DNA of 64,000 bases, from assembly GCF_010560025.1 (NCBI RefSeq), contig NZ_SAIY01000002.1:248001-312000 (forward strand), given 5' to 3'. The DNA is from Verrucosispora sioxanthis. Its GTDB lineage: Bacteria; Actinomycetota; Actinomycetes; Mycobacteriales; Micromonosporaceae. Within the stretch, counting starts at the first letter, position 1. The number at the start of each line of letters is the position of its first letter. The notes beneath the pieces were generated by a model that saw nothing but the letters and a program-made list of their open reading frames with translations, was not told the DNA's origin and searched no databases. The position numbers and the translations under genes are program-made. Positions 17,847 through 27,085 of this stretch are shown here, in pieces.

Positions 17847-18590
17847 GTGAGTCGACGTCTCCTCGCCGCCGCGATCGCAGCCCTGACCGTGATCGCTGCT
17901 GCCATCCTCGCGGTGGTCACCAATGTTGTGACTGGCAAGAGCCTGCCCTCCTGGGCGGATTGGCTGACCGCAGGAAACCACGCCTGGTGGAGCCTTGGCG
18001 GCTTGATAGTCCTGATCGCTGTCCTGAGCGTGGTCGCGTCGCTGCTCGGGCAGGAGCCCGATCGGCGCCGAAACTCGGCTGCCGCGCCTGCGGCGGCGTG
18101 GATCGATCCACAGGCACCGCTGCCACACGAGATCCGGATGGATCCACCACAGGATGACGACTTCTACCGAGTGGATGATGTGCGGCAGATTTCCTATCTA
18201 TGCCGCTTCAACTCTGCGGTTCTGCTAGTCACCGGCCGCGCCGAGGGCGGCGCAGGCGAGCAAAACGCCGCGCGCCATTTCCGTCGGGGCGACTATCAGA
18301 AGGTGGAACCGCTCAAGAACGCGTACGGCACGGTCATCGCCTGGTTCAATGTGGGCAGCTACGACAGCTTTTTCTTCGGACGGCGCGACGAATCGCCGCA
18401 TCACCTGGGTCGATTTCTCGCCGAACGCGGCGCCCGGCATGCAGGTCTGCACCTGTTCATCGATGGGAAGCTGGTGGCCTCAAGGAAGTACGGCTTTTTG
18501 CAGGAGGTGCGTGCTGGTAGCGGATACGGCCCAACGATTGGACAGGTTGCCGAGTCTCTGTGTGAGCAGCATCTGACACGTCAGCAGTGA
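17847..18590 (+). CDS. Orphan two-helix membrane protein, unknown function
   Basis: 247 residues, GTG start at 17847. Two N-terminal membrane helices (ALTVIAAAILAVVTNVV and LGGLIVLIAVLSVVASLL) with a short loop place the remaining ~165 residues in the cytoplasm. That soluble part, with YRVDDVRQISYLCRF and NVGSYDSFFFGRRDE, matches no family I recognise. Codons use more A/T than neighbouring genes. It has no operon partner and lies between a methyltransferase remnant and tRNA-Ala, so horizontal origin is likely. The two-helix anchor plus cytoplasmic domain resembles the layout of some actinobacterial defence or signalling proteins, but nothing in the sequence supports such a role directly. Confidence 0.65.
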   Translation: MSRRLLAAAIAALTVIAAAILAVVTNVVTGKSLPSWADWLTAGNHAWWSLGGLIVLIAVLSVVASLLGQEPDRRRNSAAAPAAAWIDPQAPLPHEIRMDPPQDDDFYRVDDVRQISYLCRFNSAVLLVTGRAEGGAGEQNAARHFRRGDYQKVEPLKNAYGTVIAWFNVGSYDSFFFGRRDESPHHLGRFLAERGARHAGLHLFIDGKLVASRKYGFLQEVRAGSGYGPTIGQVAESLCEQHLTRQQ

Positions 18591-18810
18591 CTGCCCGGGT
18601 GCCCGCCGGCCCGCTCAGGCGTGACCAGTTGGCTCTCTTGTCGCGGACCCTGCCCTCGGCGGACGCCACAGCGGCGGAGTTGACCTGACCGGAACCGGTT
18701 ACGCGAGCGCCAATCGACCCGCCTCACCGGCCACCACCGCCGACGACGGCAAGACGGCCTTGACGCCAACCAAACATCTACGGCGGGCTGCGGCGCTGGG
18801 CGCAAGATCG

Positions 18811-18845
18811 AAAAAGGCCGTCTCCCACCACGGGAAACGGCCTTC
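18811..18845 (-). terminator. Rho-independent terminator after tRNA-Ala
   Basis: Read on the minus strand, AAGGCCGTTTCCC pairs with GGGAGACGGCCTT (one G-U/mismatch region) around a 5-nt loop and is followed by TTTC. It lies about 10 nt past the tRNA 3' end and is the only classical T-tailed terminator in the window. Confidence 0.8.
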
Positions 18846-18853
18846 GAACTGGG

Positions 18854-18927
18854 TGGAGCTGAGGGGATTTGAACCCCTGACCCCCTCGATGCGAACGAGG
18901 TGCGCTACCGGTCTGCGCCACAGCCCC
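18854..18927 (-). tRNA. tRNA-Ala (anticodon CGC)
   Basis: A 74-nt cloverleaf. The acceptor GGGGCTG pairs with CAGCTCC (one G-U), the D stem is GCGC/GCGC, the anticodon stem CCTCG/CGAGG encloses loop TTCGCAT giving anticodon CGC (reads GCG), and the T arm AGGGG-TTCAAAT-CCCCT is intact. Discriminator base A; CCA is not encoded (CCCA follows). A terminator follows directly. Confidence 0.95.
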
Positions 18928-19142
18928 TCCGCCGGCTAACCGGCGTCGGTCCCACCCGGCTGTCACCGGGCGGGCCGGCGACAAGGCTAACAGGTCGAGC
19001 GCTGCCGCCGCGAACCACCCCGCCCACCCGCGTCTCGCACGATCGCGCAGTTTCCCCGATAGTGCGGCCTTCGTCCGGCCCGAGCCAGCACTTTCCCCGA
19101 ATCTGTCGCCTCGCCCGTCGAGGGCGTGAGCGCGGGGCGGGG

Positions 19143-20070
19143 TCAGGCGCTGTTTGAGCCGGGGCCGGCCTCGTAGGGGCGGCCACGCAGGCCGCCGGCA
19201 CGGCGGTAGGAGACCGAGCCGCCGTTGGCCGCCTGCGGCAGGTCGGCCGGGCGGTCCAGGCCCATCGCACTGCGCCGGACGGACTCCGCTGGGCTGCCAG
19301 GCGGCGCTGCGCCTCCCGGCGGGCCGCCGCCCGGCGCGCCTGCTCCCGGCGTACCTCTGCCTGACGGGCGGCCAGCCACGCGGCCTCGCGGGCCAGGGCC
19401 CGGCGGCGACGGCGGTCGGCCACCGCGCGGGCGCGCAGGTGTACGACGTACACGATCAGCAGGGTGGCGGTCACCGCGAAGCTGATCCAGAAGCCGGGGC
19501 CCACGACCAGCACGCCGACCAGCTCGACGGCGTTGAGCAGCACCAGCGCGGCCAGAACCCGGCGACGGCGGTAGATGGCGGGGGTGTGGTGGTGCCGGCG
19601 GTCGGGGCGACGGCGGGGACGGTTCCCGCCCGCCGGCACGGCCGCAACCGGCTGGGCCTTGCGGAACGTCGCGGCAGCGCCCGTCCGGCGGCCCCAGCGC
19701 GCCTGCCGCATCGCCGGAGGGCAGCACCTGGCGCACCGGCGACACGCGAGCGCGGTACCCTGCCGGGTGCCTCGCCTGAGCGAGGCGGGGCGGGAACCGC
19801 GCGCCGCAGGGCCGGCGGACCGGAGACCGGAGTGGCGAGTTCCCCCGAGTCGGGATCCTCGCTGAGGGTGATGACCAGGGCGCGGGACGGGTTTACCGGC
19901 CGCCGTCCGGGGACAGTGCGGCGACGTCGGCGGCGCTGGAGCACCCGCGCCGTCGACTGCGCCCGCTCCGCCACCAGCCGCTCGGCGGCGTCGTACCGGC
20001 GGACCAGCGCCGGCGCGAGGGCGAGCAGCCCGGCGGCGGCGAGGACGGCGAGGAGCACCGAGGTCGGCAC
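19143..20070 (-). CDS. glpR: GlpR-like divisome membrane protein (frame-disrupted)
   Basis: Membrane protein found next to the gephyrin-like glp gene in actinobacteria (Rv0996 in M. tuberculosis; GlpR is the membrane receptor of Glp in corynebacterial cell division). An N-terminal membrane helix, TSVLLAVLAAAGLLALAPAL, is followed by a long charged linker, then two helices (VLAALVLLNAVELVGVLVVG and ISFAVTATLLIVYVVHL) and an Arg/Ala-rich coiled tail. The parts lie in three frames, with changes near 19760-19772, 19695-19715 and 19283-19295, all in G/C runs; sequence errors are likelier than loss. The GTG at 20070 follows GGGAGG. rimJ, glp and galU lie upstream on the same strand. Confidence 0.7.
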
Positions 20071-20254
20071 CCTCACCCCTCCCGTCACCAGATTCGGAGC
20101 AAGCGCGAGCCGGCCGCAGGATCTTCCACCGATCGGTGTCGGCGACGTGAATCGTGCGGAGCGGGCAGCGCCTGCCGCAGCTTGCAGTTACCTGAGGTTA
20201 CGGGTCACCGTCGCGGGAACCGCCGCGCCGCGCCGATCCCGCACGTGGGACGGC

Positions 20255-20893
20255 TCACGGGGTACGGGCGCGCAGCCGGTGCCAGCGGGCCAGCAGGCCG
20301 CCCTCGGCGGCGATCTCCTCGCTGGTCATCGCGTAGCCGATGTGGTCGCGCCAGGCACCGTCGATGTGCATGTAGCGCGCGTGGTACGCCTCCTCGCGGA
20401 AGCCCAGCTTCTCCACCACCCGACGGGACGGCCGGTTCTCCGGGCGGATGTTGACCTCGATCCGGTGCAGACCGCCGGGGCCGAAGGCGTGGTCGACGGC
20501 CAGGGCCAGCGCGGTGGGGATGACGCCTCGGCCGGCCACCCGCCGGTCCACCCAGTAGCCGACGTATCCGGAGCAGAAGGCCCGGCGCACGATGTTGCCC
20601 ACGTTGATGTGGCCGACCAGCCGCTCCACACCGTCGGAGTGCAGGCAGACCGCGAACGGCATCCCCTCGCCGGTGCGGGCCGAGCGTCGCTGGTCGCGGT
20701 AGACCCAGCGGAACGTCGCCGGGGAGTTCAGGTCGTCCCAGTCACCGGGTAGCGACGACTCCCAGGGGGCCAGCCACTCCCGGTTGGCGCGGCGCACCTG
20801 CGACCAGGCCGCCGCGTCCGACCGCCGGTACGGCCGCAGGAGTACCGGGCCGTCGGAGAGCACCGCCGGCCAGCCAGGCGCCCGTCGGAACAC
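20255..20893 (-). CDS. rimJ: GNAT family N-acetyltransferase, RimJ type
   Basis: 212-residue GNAT protein of the RimJ/RimL N-terminal-alanine acetyltransferase type. Acetyl-CoA binding is seen in VGYWVDRRVAGRGVIPTALAL (Q/RxxGxG-like RRVAGRG), and the family end ENRPSRRVVEKLGFREE is present. The GTG at 20893 is preferred since GGAGG lies 4-5 nt upstream; the GTG at 20917 is also in frame. It lies directly downstream of glp and upstream of glpR, the same order as Rv0994-Rv0996. Its protein target is unknown. Confidence 0.9.
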   Translation of the reverse strand: MFRRAPGWPAVLSDGPVLLRPYRRSDAAAWSQVRRANREWLAPWESSLPGDWDDLNSPATFRWVYRDQRRSARTGEGMPFAVCLHSDGVERLVGHINVGNIVRRAFCSGYVGYWVDRRVAGRGVIPTALALAVDHAFGPGGLHRIEVNIRPENRPSRRVVEKLGFREEAYHARYMHIDGAWRDHIGYAMTSEEIAAEGGLLARWHRLRARTP

Positions 20894-20924
20894 CGAACCT
20901 CCACTCCCGAGCGTCACCGGTGGG

Positions 20925-22238
20925 TCACCGGCGGCGGTCCAGCAGCAACACGTCGACGGTGGAGCCGGCGGCGGCGGCGGTCACCCGCTCGCCGAGAACG
21001 AGAAGTCCGTTCGCCTCTGCCAGGCCGGAGAGCGTGAACGGGCCGCCGTTGAGCGGCTGGACAGTGTAACCCCCGCCACGCCGCTCGGCGACGTGCGCGG
21101 GCCGGAACTCGCGCAGCCCGGCCGGCGAGGCGACGGTCTCCAACAGGTGCGCCCGTACGCTGGGCCGGAACACCGGCTCCGCGCCGGCCAGCAGATTGAT
21201 CGCGGGCCGGGCCAGCACCTCGAAGCCGATCATCGCGGCCCCCGGGTCGCCGGGCAGACACACCACCGGCACCTCCTCGGCACCGACCGTGCCGAAGCCG
21301 AGGGCGGTGCCCGGGTAGAGCGCCACGTCCGTGAAGGTGACCGGACCCGCGCGGCTGCCCTCTCGACGGGACAGGATCCGGCGGACCATGTCGCCCGGCC
21401 CGGTGCCGGTGCCGCCGGTCGTGATGATCAGATCGGCCCGCAGGGTCTGGTCCTCCAGCAGCCCGCGCAGCCCCTCCGGATCGTCGTCGCAGATGCCCAC
21501 CCGGTAGGCCAACGCCCCCACCTCCGCCGCCGCGGCGGTCAGGGCGTGCGAGTTGGCGTCCACCACCTGACCCGGCTGGCTGCCCCGCCCCACGTCGACG
21601 AGTTCGTCGCCGGTGGCCACGATCACCACCCGGGGGCTCGGACGCACCACCACATGTCCGATGCCGGTCGCGGCGAGCACCGCCACCAGCGCCGGCGAGA
21701 CGTAGGTGCCGGATCGGGCGAGCAGTGCACCGCCGGTCACCTCCTCGCCCGTCCGACGGACCCCGTACCCCCGCTTCGGGACCCGGAAGATCTCCACCGC
21801 CGCCATGCCCTGGTCGGTCCACTCCACCGGCACGACCACGTCGGCACCGATCGGCAGTGGTGCGCCGGCCGCCACCGAGAAACACGACCCCGGCGTGAGT
21901 CGGACCGGCCGCCAGCTTGCCGCACCGAGATCACCGACGACGTTGAGCCGTACGGTGCGACCGCCCGGCCGACCCGACTGGACCGGGACGTATCCCACGC
22001 CCCGGCCCCCACCGGCGATGTCCTCCCAGCGCGCGGCGTACCCGTCCACAGCGGCCTGGTCGAAGGCCGGGAAGGAGTGCGGGGCGACGACGTCCTCGGC
22101 GAGGACGTTGCCGTACGCCTGGGTGAGGTCGAGGTCGAGCGGAGGCAGCGCGCGCAACCTGCGCAGCACGCTGCCCAGGTAGTCGGCGAGCGGCGTCAAC
22201 CCGTTTTCGGCCGCCTCGGCGTCGGCCGTCGCGGTCAT
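20925..22238 (-). CDS. glp: Gephyrin-like molybdotransferase Glp (MoeA family)
   Basis: 437-residue MoeA/gephyrin homolog. Domain order is typical: MoeA N-terminal domains with FDQAAVDGYAAR, the MPT-binding domain with VATGDELVD, TTGGTGTGPGDMV and CLPGDPGAAM, then the C-terminal barrel. The PGDPG loop replaces the PGNP form of many true MoeA enzymes. In corynebacteria the orthologue next to glpR is a divisome component that binds FtsZ; the gene order here supports that identity, but a molybdenum-cofactor role cannot be excluded. The ATG overlaps the galU stop by 4 nt (ATGA), so translation is coupled. Confidence 0.9.
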   Translation of the reverse strand: MTATADAEAAENGLTPLADYLGSVLRRLRALPPLDLDLTQAYGNVLAEDVVAPHSFPAFDQAAVDGYAARWEDIAGGGRGVGYVPVQSGRPGGRTVRLNVVGDLGAASWRPVRLTPGSCFSVAAGAPLPIGADVVVPVEWTDQGMAAVEIFRVPKRGYGVRRTGEEVTGGALLARSGTYVSPALVAVLAATGIGHVVVRPSPRVVIVATGDELVDVGRGSQPGQVVDANSHALTAAAAEVGALAYRVGICDDDPEGLRGLLEDQTLRADLIITTGGTGTGPGDMVRRILSRREGSRAGPVTFTDVALYPGTALGFGTVGAEEVPVVCLPGDPGAAMIGFEVLARPAINLLAGAEPVFRPSVRAHLLETVASPAGLREFRPAHVAERRGGGYTVQPLNGGPFTLSGLAEANGLLVLGERVTAAAAGSTVDVLLLDRRR

Positions 22239-23188
22239 GTATTCGGACCGCCCGACGCGTCGGAGTTGACGAACTCGGCCAGCCACTTGCGGAACTCGCT
22301 ACCGAGGTCCTCGCGGTCGGCCGCGATCTGGACCACTGTCTGCAGGTAGCCCAGCGGCATGCCGGTGTCGTAGCGGGTGCCGCGGTAGACGATCGCGTGC
22401 ACCGGTGTGCCCTCGGTACGCAGGATCTCCATCGCGTCGGTCAGCTGGATCTCCCCGCCGCTGCCGGGCTCCGTCCGGCGGATGGCGTCGAAGATCTTGC
22501 CGGGCAGCACGTACCGGCCCAGCACGGCGAGGTTGCTCGGCGCGTCCTCCGGCTTCGGCTTCTCCACCATGCCGGTCACCTTCACGACCTCGCCGATGTC
22601 GGCCAGCTCGGACTCGGCCGGCTCGACGGAGGCGATCCCGTACCGCTTCGTCTCCGCCGGGTCGACCTCGAAGAAGGCGAGCACCACCCCGCCCGTACGC
22701 GCCTGGAGTTCCAGCATCGCGGGCAGCAGCGGCTCACTGAGATTGACGAACTCGTCGCCGAGCAGCACCGCGAAGGGCTCGTCGCCGACGTGCGACTCGG
22801 CGTACCCGACGGCGTGCCCGAGACCCAACTGCTCCGGCTGCCGACAGGTGTAGATGGATGCCAGTTCCTCGGTCCGCTTGATGGCGGCGAGCAGGTCGGG
22901 CTTTTCCGCGAGCCGTTCCTCCAGGTCAGGACGACGGTCGAAATGGTCCACCATCGACGTCTTGCCCCGGCCGGTGATCAGCAGCACGTCGCCGATGCCG
23001 GCGTGGGCGGCTTCCTCGACGATGTACTGCAATACCGGTCGGTCGACCACCGGCAACAGTTCCTTGGGAACGGCCTTGGTGGCCGGCAGGAACCGGGTGG
23101 CCAGTCCGGCGGCCGGGATGACGGCCTTGACGGCACGGGGACGGCCGGTGGCGGCGGTCGCTGAGGGGTTCGCTGAGTGCTCCGACAT
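22235..23188 (-). CDS. galU: UTP-glucose-1-phosphate uridylyltransferase
   Basis: Makes UDP-glucose from UTP and glucose-1-phosphate. The 317-residue protein shows the nucleotide-binding AVIPAAGLATRFLPATKAVPKELLP, split here as PAAGLATRFLP and KAVPKELLPV, then VLLGDEFV, MVEKPKPEDAPSN and the C-terminal GTRYDTGMPLGYLQ. Length is standard. It is the first gene of the galU-glp-rimJ-glpR run on the minus strand. Confidence 0.96.
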   Translation of the reverse strand: MSEHSANPSATAATGRPRAVKAVIPAAGLATRFLPATKAVPKELLPVVDRPVLQYIVEEAAHAGIGDVLLITGRGKTSMVDHFDRRPDLEERLAEKPDLLAAIKRTEELASIYTCRQPEQLGLGHAVGYAESHVGDEPFAVLLGDEFVNLSEPLLPAMLELQARTGGVVLAFFEVDPAETKRYGIASVEPAESELADIGEVVKVTGMVEKPKPEDAPSNLAVLGRYVLPGKIFDAIRRTEPGSGGEIQLTDAMEILRTEGTPVHAIVYRGTRYDTGMPLGYLQTVVQIAADREDLGSEFRKWLAEFVNSDASGGPNT

Positions 23189-23369
23189 GTCGCGAGACTA
23201 TCGGCCATGGCCCTGACTCGGCGGGTGAGGACCGGAAGACGCGCCGCCCGCCGGACCGGTTCTGCCGGTTGCCGGTGGTGCCCCGGTCAGGTCGGCGGAC
23301 CGTCGGTGGCCGGCCCGCCAGGACCGGCCTCGGCCCACCCGACGGGTCGTCACCGACAGGTCCGGGCCT

Positions 23370-23436
23370 GGACCGACGCTGGTGCCGGCAGGTCAGGACC
23401 CGGCGGACCGACGCTGGTGGCAGGTCAGGGCCCGGC
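23370..23436. repeat. Imperfect tandem duplication of about 33 bp
   Basis: Two copies of GGACCGACGCTGGTG...CAGGTCAGG-CCCGGC at 23370-23404 and 23405-23436 differ by a 3-nt gap and one base. The second copy runs into the stop of the diguanylate cyclase gene (23425). The ~180 nt from here to galU hold only GC-rich sequence with related short motifs and no gene. Confidence 0.6.
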
Positions 23437-25545
23437 CGACGGGTCGCCGGTGGTGATCGGCGCGTCGGGTCCGGCCCTGGGCAGTCCGTCGGCGGGGCTG
23501 CGGGCGACCGGCGGCACCGGTACCTCACGGGTCGGCGACGGCTCCCGGGCCGGCGCCAGGCGCCAGGTGTCCCGGCTGGCGGTCTTCGCCGCGTACAACG
23601 CCTCGTCCGCCGCCGCCAGCACCTGCGGGCCGGTGTCGGCGTGGTCGGGAAAGACGGCGATGCCGACGGAGACGGTCACCGGGATCAACTCGCGGACACC
23701 GGCGTGCCCCACCACCGTCACCGGGGCGTCGCGAACGGCCGCACCGAGCCGCTCGGCGACGATCGTCGCGCCACGGGCGTCGGTCTCCGGTAGCAGCACC
23801 ACGAACTCCTCGCCACCCCGCCGGAAGGCCAGGTCCACCTCGCGGATCTCGCCGCGTACCCGCCGGGCGAACTCGGCCAGCACGGTGTCCCCGGCGGCGT
23901 GCCCGTAGGTGTCGTTGACCCGCTTGAAACGGTCCAGGTCGAGGGCGAGGACGCTGACCATGCGGCCGAACCGGCTGGCCCGTTCCACCTCCCGGCGCAG
24001 CGACTCGCGCAGGTACCGGTAATTCCACAGCCCGGTCAGCGGATCGGTGAGCGACAGTCGTTGCGCCTCCTCGTGTACGCGCACGTTGTCCACGGCGACC
24101 GCCGCGTGCCGGGCGAAGGTGCGCAGGGTGGCCAGGTCGTCGTCGTCGAACTCGTCACCGCCGAGGCGGTCGTAGAGCGCCAGCACGCCCAACACCACCT
24201 CCGCCGGTCGCCCCGGGACGGCAGCCGCCGAGGCGTCGCCGCCGGTCGGGTCGGGCGCGGCGAACGGCACCGCGATGTACGTCCGGCAGCGCGGCTCGTC
24301 CGGGTCGATGCTCGCCGCCTCGGCCCGACCCCGACGGGCTGACCGGTCGCTGCGACCGCGCCGACCACCCCGCTGCCCAGCGGCACCCGCAGTGGCGCGG
24401 TGCCGGGCCCGCGCTCGTCGAGCCCTTCGCAGCACCGGGCGACGAGTTGCTCACCCTGCTCGGTGAGGAGTACCGCTCCCGCGCGGGCCCCGGTCGCGGC
24501 GAGCGCGCTGTGCAGGATCACCCGCAGGATCCGGGGCAGGTCGTGGGTACTGGCCAGGGTGTCACCGAGCACCGCGAGGTGTCCGCGCAACTGGTCCCGG
24601 CTGCTGGTCAGCGCCGCCAGGTAACCGCCCGTCTCGCGGGTCATCCGATTGAAGGCGACGGCCAGCTGACCGATCTCGTCGCGGCTGTGTACCGGCACTC
24701 GGGCGGTGAGATCGCCGGTGGCGACCCGGTCCGCCGCACCAGCCAGTTCCACGAGTGGCCGGGTGGTGACCCGGGCCAGCCGCCAGGCGGCTGCCACGCC
24801 CAGCAGGGCGGCCATCAGCACCACGGCGACCAGCACCGCGTGCAGCCCCGGTGGCTGGTCGCTTGGTACCGAGAGCACCAGGGGCAGCGGCTGGCCGACG
24901 GTCGGGCCGGCGCGGCGTACGTAGCGACCGTCGGTGGTGCCGGCGACGTGCTCGTCGCGCAGCGAGGCCGCGGCGGCGAGCACCGCGTCCCGACCGTTGC
25001 CGGATTCGGTGGTGTGGGCCACCTGAACCGGCGCGGCCCCGTCGAGCAGGGTCACCGCCACCCGGTCACGGCGGCGAGCCGCGCGACGAAGGCCGGGTCG
25101 ACCGGCTGGGCGGCGGCCACCGTACCCAGCGCCGAGCCGGCGGCGTCGCGTAGCTGCACCCGCGCCACCAGGGCGTTGACCGCTCCGCCGGGCGCAGCCT
25201 GCGCGGTGCAGTCCCGCCAGGGCGCCGGGGCGGGTCCGGCGTGGCGTAGCCGACCCGACCGGTCACGTCGGTGACGAGCACCGCGGTGGCCAGGCCCCGG
25301 CTGACCACCTGCGCGGCCGCCGCGGCGTGGTCAGCGGTGACGGCGACCGCGTCGGCCGCGGCGCGTAGCTGCTGGCAGAGGGCGTCGACCGAGGTACGTA
25401 CGGCCGTGGCGGCCACCGCCAGCCGTTCGGTGGCACGACTGCGGTCGACCGCCGCTACGGTGGACGCGACGAAGACGGCACCGAGCAGGACCGGGCCGAA
25501 CGCCACCGCCAGGAAGGCTGCGGTCAACCGCCCGCGTAGCGTCAA
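23425..25545 (-). CDS. Membrane diguanylate cyclase: sensor-HAMP-GAF-GGDEF (frame-disrupted)
   Basis: Predicted to make cyclic di-GMP. Order: membrane helix (LTAAFLAVAFGPVLLGAVF), extracytoplasmic sensor of about 230 residues (dCache-like), second helix (AVLVAVVLMAALLGVAAAW), HAMP, GAF, GGDEF. The active site is intact as RRGGEEF, with the inhibitory RxxD site (REVD) five residues before it and the N-terminal DPLTGLWNYR. Frame changes near 25240 (C-rich) and 24335-24345 split it into three parts; missing bases are likely. The start is a TTG at 25543-25545 following GGGGAAGCG. Convergent, at a distance, with galU. Confidence 0.85.
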
Positions 25546-25663
25546 CGCTTCCCCTTCCCCCCGGAAGTTGCGCGACCGTTGCCTGCGATGCTGACACAGA
25601 GCAACGGGTAGGCAAGCGTTGCGTGAGGAGTGTTGCGTGCCGGAATTTGCGGAAGGAGCGGAA

Positions 25664-26293
25664 GTGGCGCATGACGCGAAGCGGGCCACCCGGATCGAGT
25701 TGCTCGCGCGGCGCCGCGCCCGCACCGAAGCTGAGCGCGCTGCCGCCGCAGCCCGCCTGCGGGCCGAACTGGCGTCCCTGGTCAACCGGCTGCGGCCGGG
25801 TCGGATAGCCGCGTACGCCCCGGTCGGTGGCGAGCCGGGCGGGTCGGAGCTGCCGACGGTGCTCGCCGAGGTGCTGCCCGCCGGGGCGGATCTGTTGCTG
25901 CCGGTGCTGCGCGACGACCTCGACCTGGACTGGGCCGCCTGGGACGGACCGCAGGCGATCATCGCCGCCGGGCGGGGCATCCGCGAGCCGACCGGCCCCC
26001 GGCTGGGGGTCACCGCCGTGGCCACCGCCGACCTGGTGGTGGTGCCCGCGCTGGCGGTGGACCGACGTGGGATCCGCCTGGGTCGCGGCGGCGGGTCGTA
26101 CGACCGCGCCCTGGCGCGGGTGCCGGCGACCGTCCTCACGGTGGTGCCGCTGTACGACGGTGAGCTGCTTTCCGAGTTGCCGGCCGAACCACACGACCTG
26201 CCGGTACGGGCGGTGGTCACGCCGACCGACGGCCTGCTGACCCTCGCGGGTGTCGTGCCCCACACTTCCGCTGGACGAACCGGGGGGCGATGA
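25664..26293 (+). CDS. 5-formyltetrahydrofolate cyclo-ligase
   Basis: Converts 5-formyl-THF to methenyl-THF with ATP. The 209-residue protein opens with KRATRIELLARRRA (basic N-terminal helix) and has the family signature VVPALAVDRRGIRLGRGGGSYDRAL. Two GTG starts have ribosome sites: 25637 (GAGGAG at 6 nt) and 25664 (AAGGAG at 5 nt); the shorter is preferred because family similarity begins there. It lies between the divergent diguanylate cyclase and the CIRCE-preceded FmdB-like gene, matching the Rv0992c-Rv0991c order. Confidence 0.93.
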   Translation: MAHDAKRATRIELLARRRARTEAERAAAAARLRAELASLVNRLRPGRIAAYAPVGGEPGGSELPTVLAEVLPAGADLLLPVLRDDLDLDWAAWDGPQAIIAAGRGIREPTGPRLGVTAVATADLVVVPALAVDRRGIRLGRGGGSYDRALARVPATVLTVVPLYDGELLSELPAEPHDLPVRAVVTPTDGLLTLAGVVPHTSAGRTGGR

Positions 26294-26300
26294 CGCACCA

Positions 26301-26327
26301 TTGGCACTCGAATACGTCGAGTGCCAA
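26301..26327. promoter_or_regulatory. CIRCE element (HrcA operator)
   Basis: TTGGCACTC (26301-26309), nine bases, GAGTGCCAA (26319-26327): a perfect 9-bp inverted repeat with N9 spacing, matching CIRCE (TTAGCACTC-N9-GAGTGCTAA) with the G/C substitution common in high-GC actinobacteria. It is 28 nt upstream of the FmdB-like start codon, so HrcA should repress that gene and release it on heat shock. Confidence 0.9.
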
Positions 26328-26354
26328 TCGGCCGTGCCAGATCCGGAGGGGAAC

Positions 26355-26744
26355 GTGCCCACGTACCAGTACGCCTGCACCGCGTGCGGTCACCAGCTCG
26401 AGGCGGTGCAGTCCTTCTCTGACGAGCCGCTGACCGACTGCCCGGCGTGCGAGGGACGACTGCGCAAGCTGTTCAACTCGGTCGGCATCGTCTTCAAGGG
26501 CTCGGGCTTCTACCGCACCGACTCCCGCTCCTCCGGCTCGGACACCACGTCGAACGGTTCCGGCGGCAAGTCGGAGTCCTCGTCGTCCGGCTCCAAGTCC
26601 GCTGACTCCGCGAGCTCCTCGTCGAACGGCTCTGCCTCGTCCGGCGCCGGCTCGTCCGGCTCCGGCAGCGGGTCGTCCGGGGGTTCGTCGGGAGGATCCT
26701 CCGGCGGAGCGAGCAAGGCGACGGCCACCGCCAGTTCTTCCTGA
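26355..26744 (+). CDS. FmdB-type zinc-ribbon protein with disordered tail (Ruc/Rv0991c-like)
   Basis: 129 residues. The N-terminal ~45 form a zinc ribbon: VPTYQYACTACGHQLE then DCPACEGRL, two CxxC pairs. The remaining ~75 are almost only Ser, Gly, Lys and Ala and must be disordered. This is the architecture of M. tuberculosis Ruc (Rv0991c), a redox-regulated chaperone with an unstructured C terminus, whose gene also neighbours 5-formyl-THF cyclo-ligase. The CIRCE element upstream fits a heat-shock role. The GTG at 26355 has GGAGGGGAAC upstream. General FmdB proteins have other proposed roles, so the chaperone function is an inference from layout and regulation. Confidence 0.85.
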   Translation: MPTYQYACTACGHQLEAVQSFSDEPLTDCPACEGRLRKLFNSVGIVFKGSGFYRTDSRSSGSDTTSNGSGGKSESSSSGSKSADSASSSSNGSASSGAGSSGSGSGSSGGSSGGSSGGASKATATASSS

Positions 26745-26878
26745 CCGATCGGCGTGCCCTGGCCGCGGGGCTGCCCGGCAGGGACATCCCCGGGCCACCC
26801 GCTGCCGGGCAGCACGCCGGCTGTCCGGCAGGCCAGGCGCGGCAGAGCGTCAGCCTGCCGGGGCGGCGACTCCCGGCC

Positions 26879-27040
26879 TCAGTCCCAGTGTGGCGGACGC
26901 TCGGCGAGCAGCCAGTCGTCGTTGCCGCCGGCCCGCTCGCCCCACCCGTGATCGGTGTCGTCCGCGGTCTGCTCCGGCAGCACCACGAAGTCGTCGGTCA
27001 ACTCGACCGCGCGATCGTCCTCACCCCGCCAATCGCTCAC
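26879..27040 (-). CDS. Small acidic conserved protein, 53 aa
   Basis: GTG start at 27038-27040. The 53-residue peptide is very acidic, with DDFVVLPEQTADDTDHGWGE in the middle and LLAERPPHW at the end; this GWGE...ERPPHW ending recurs in short actinobacterial proteins of unknown role. No membrane segment or Cys. A longer in-frame extension upstream is Arg-rich and unlikely to be coding. It is convergent with the FmdB-like gene. Confidence 0.65.
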   Translation of the reverse strand: MSDWRGEDDRAVELTDDFVVLPEQTADDTDHGWGERAGGNDDWLLAERPPHWD

Positions 27041-27085
27041 GAGCGACAACACTAACGCAGCTGCGGCATCGCTCCGGTGCCCGAG

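Noticed and set aside
17847..18590. Defence-system effector
   Set aside because: The two-helix anchor and island setting are compatible, but the soluble domain shows no nuclease, TIR, NTPase or protease motif and there is no partner gene.
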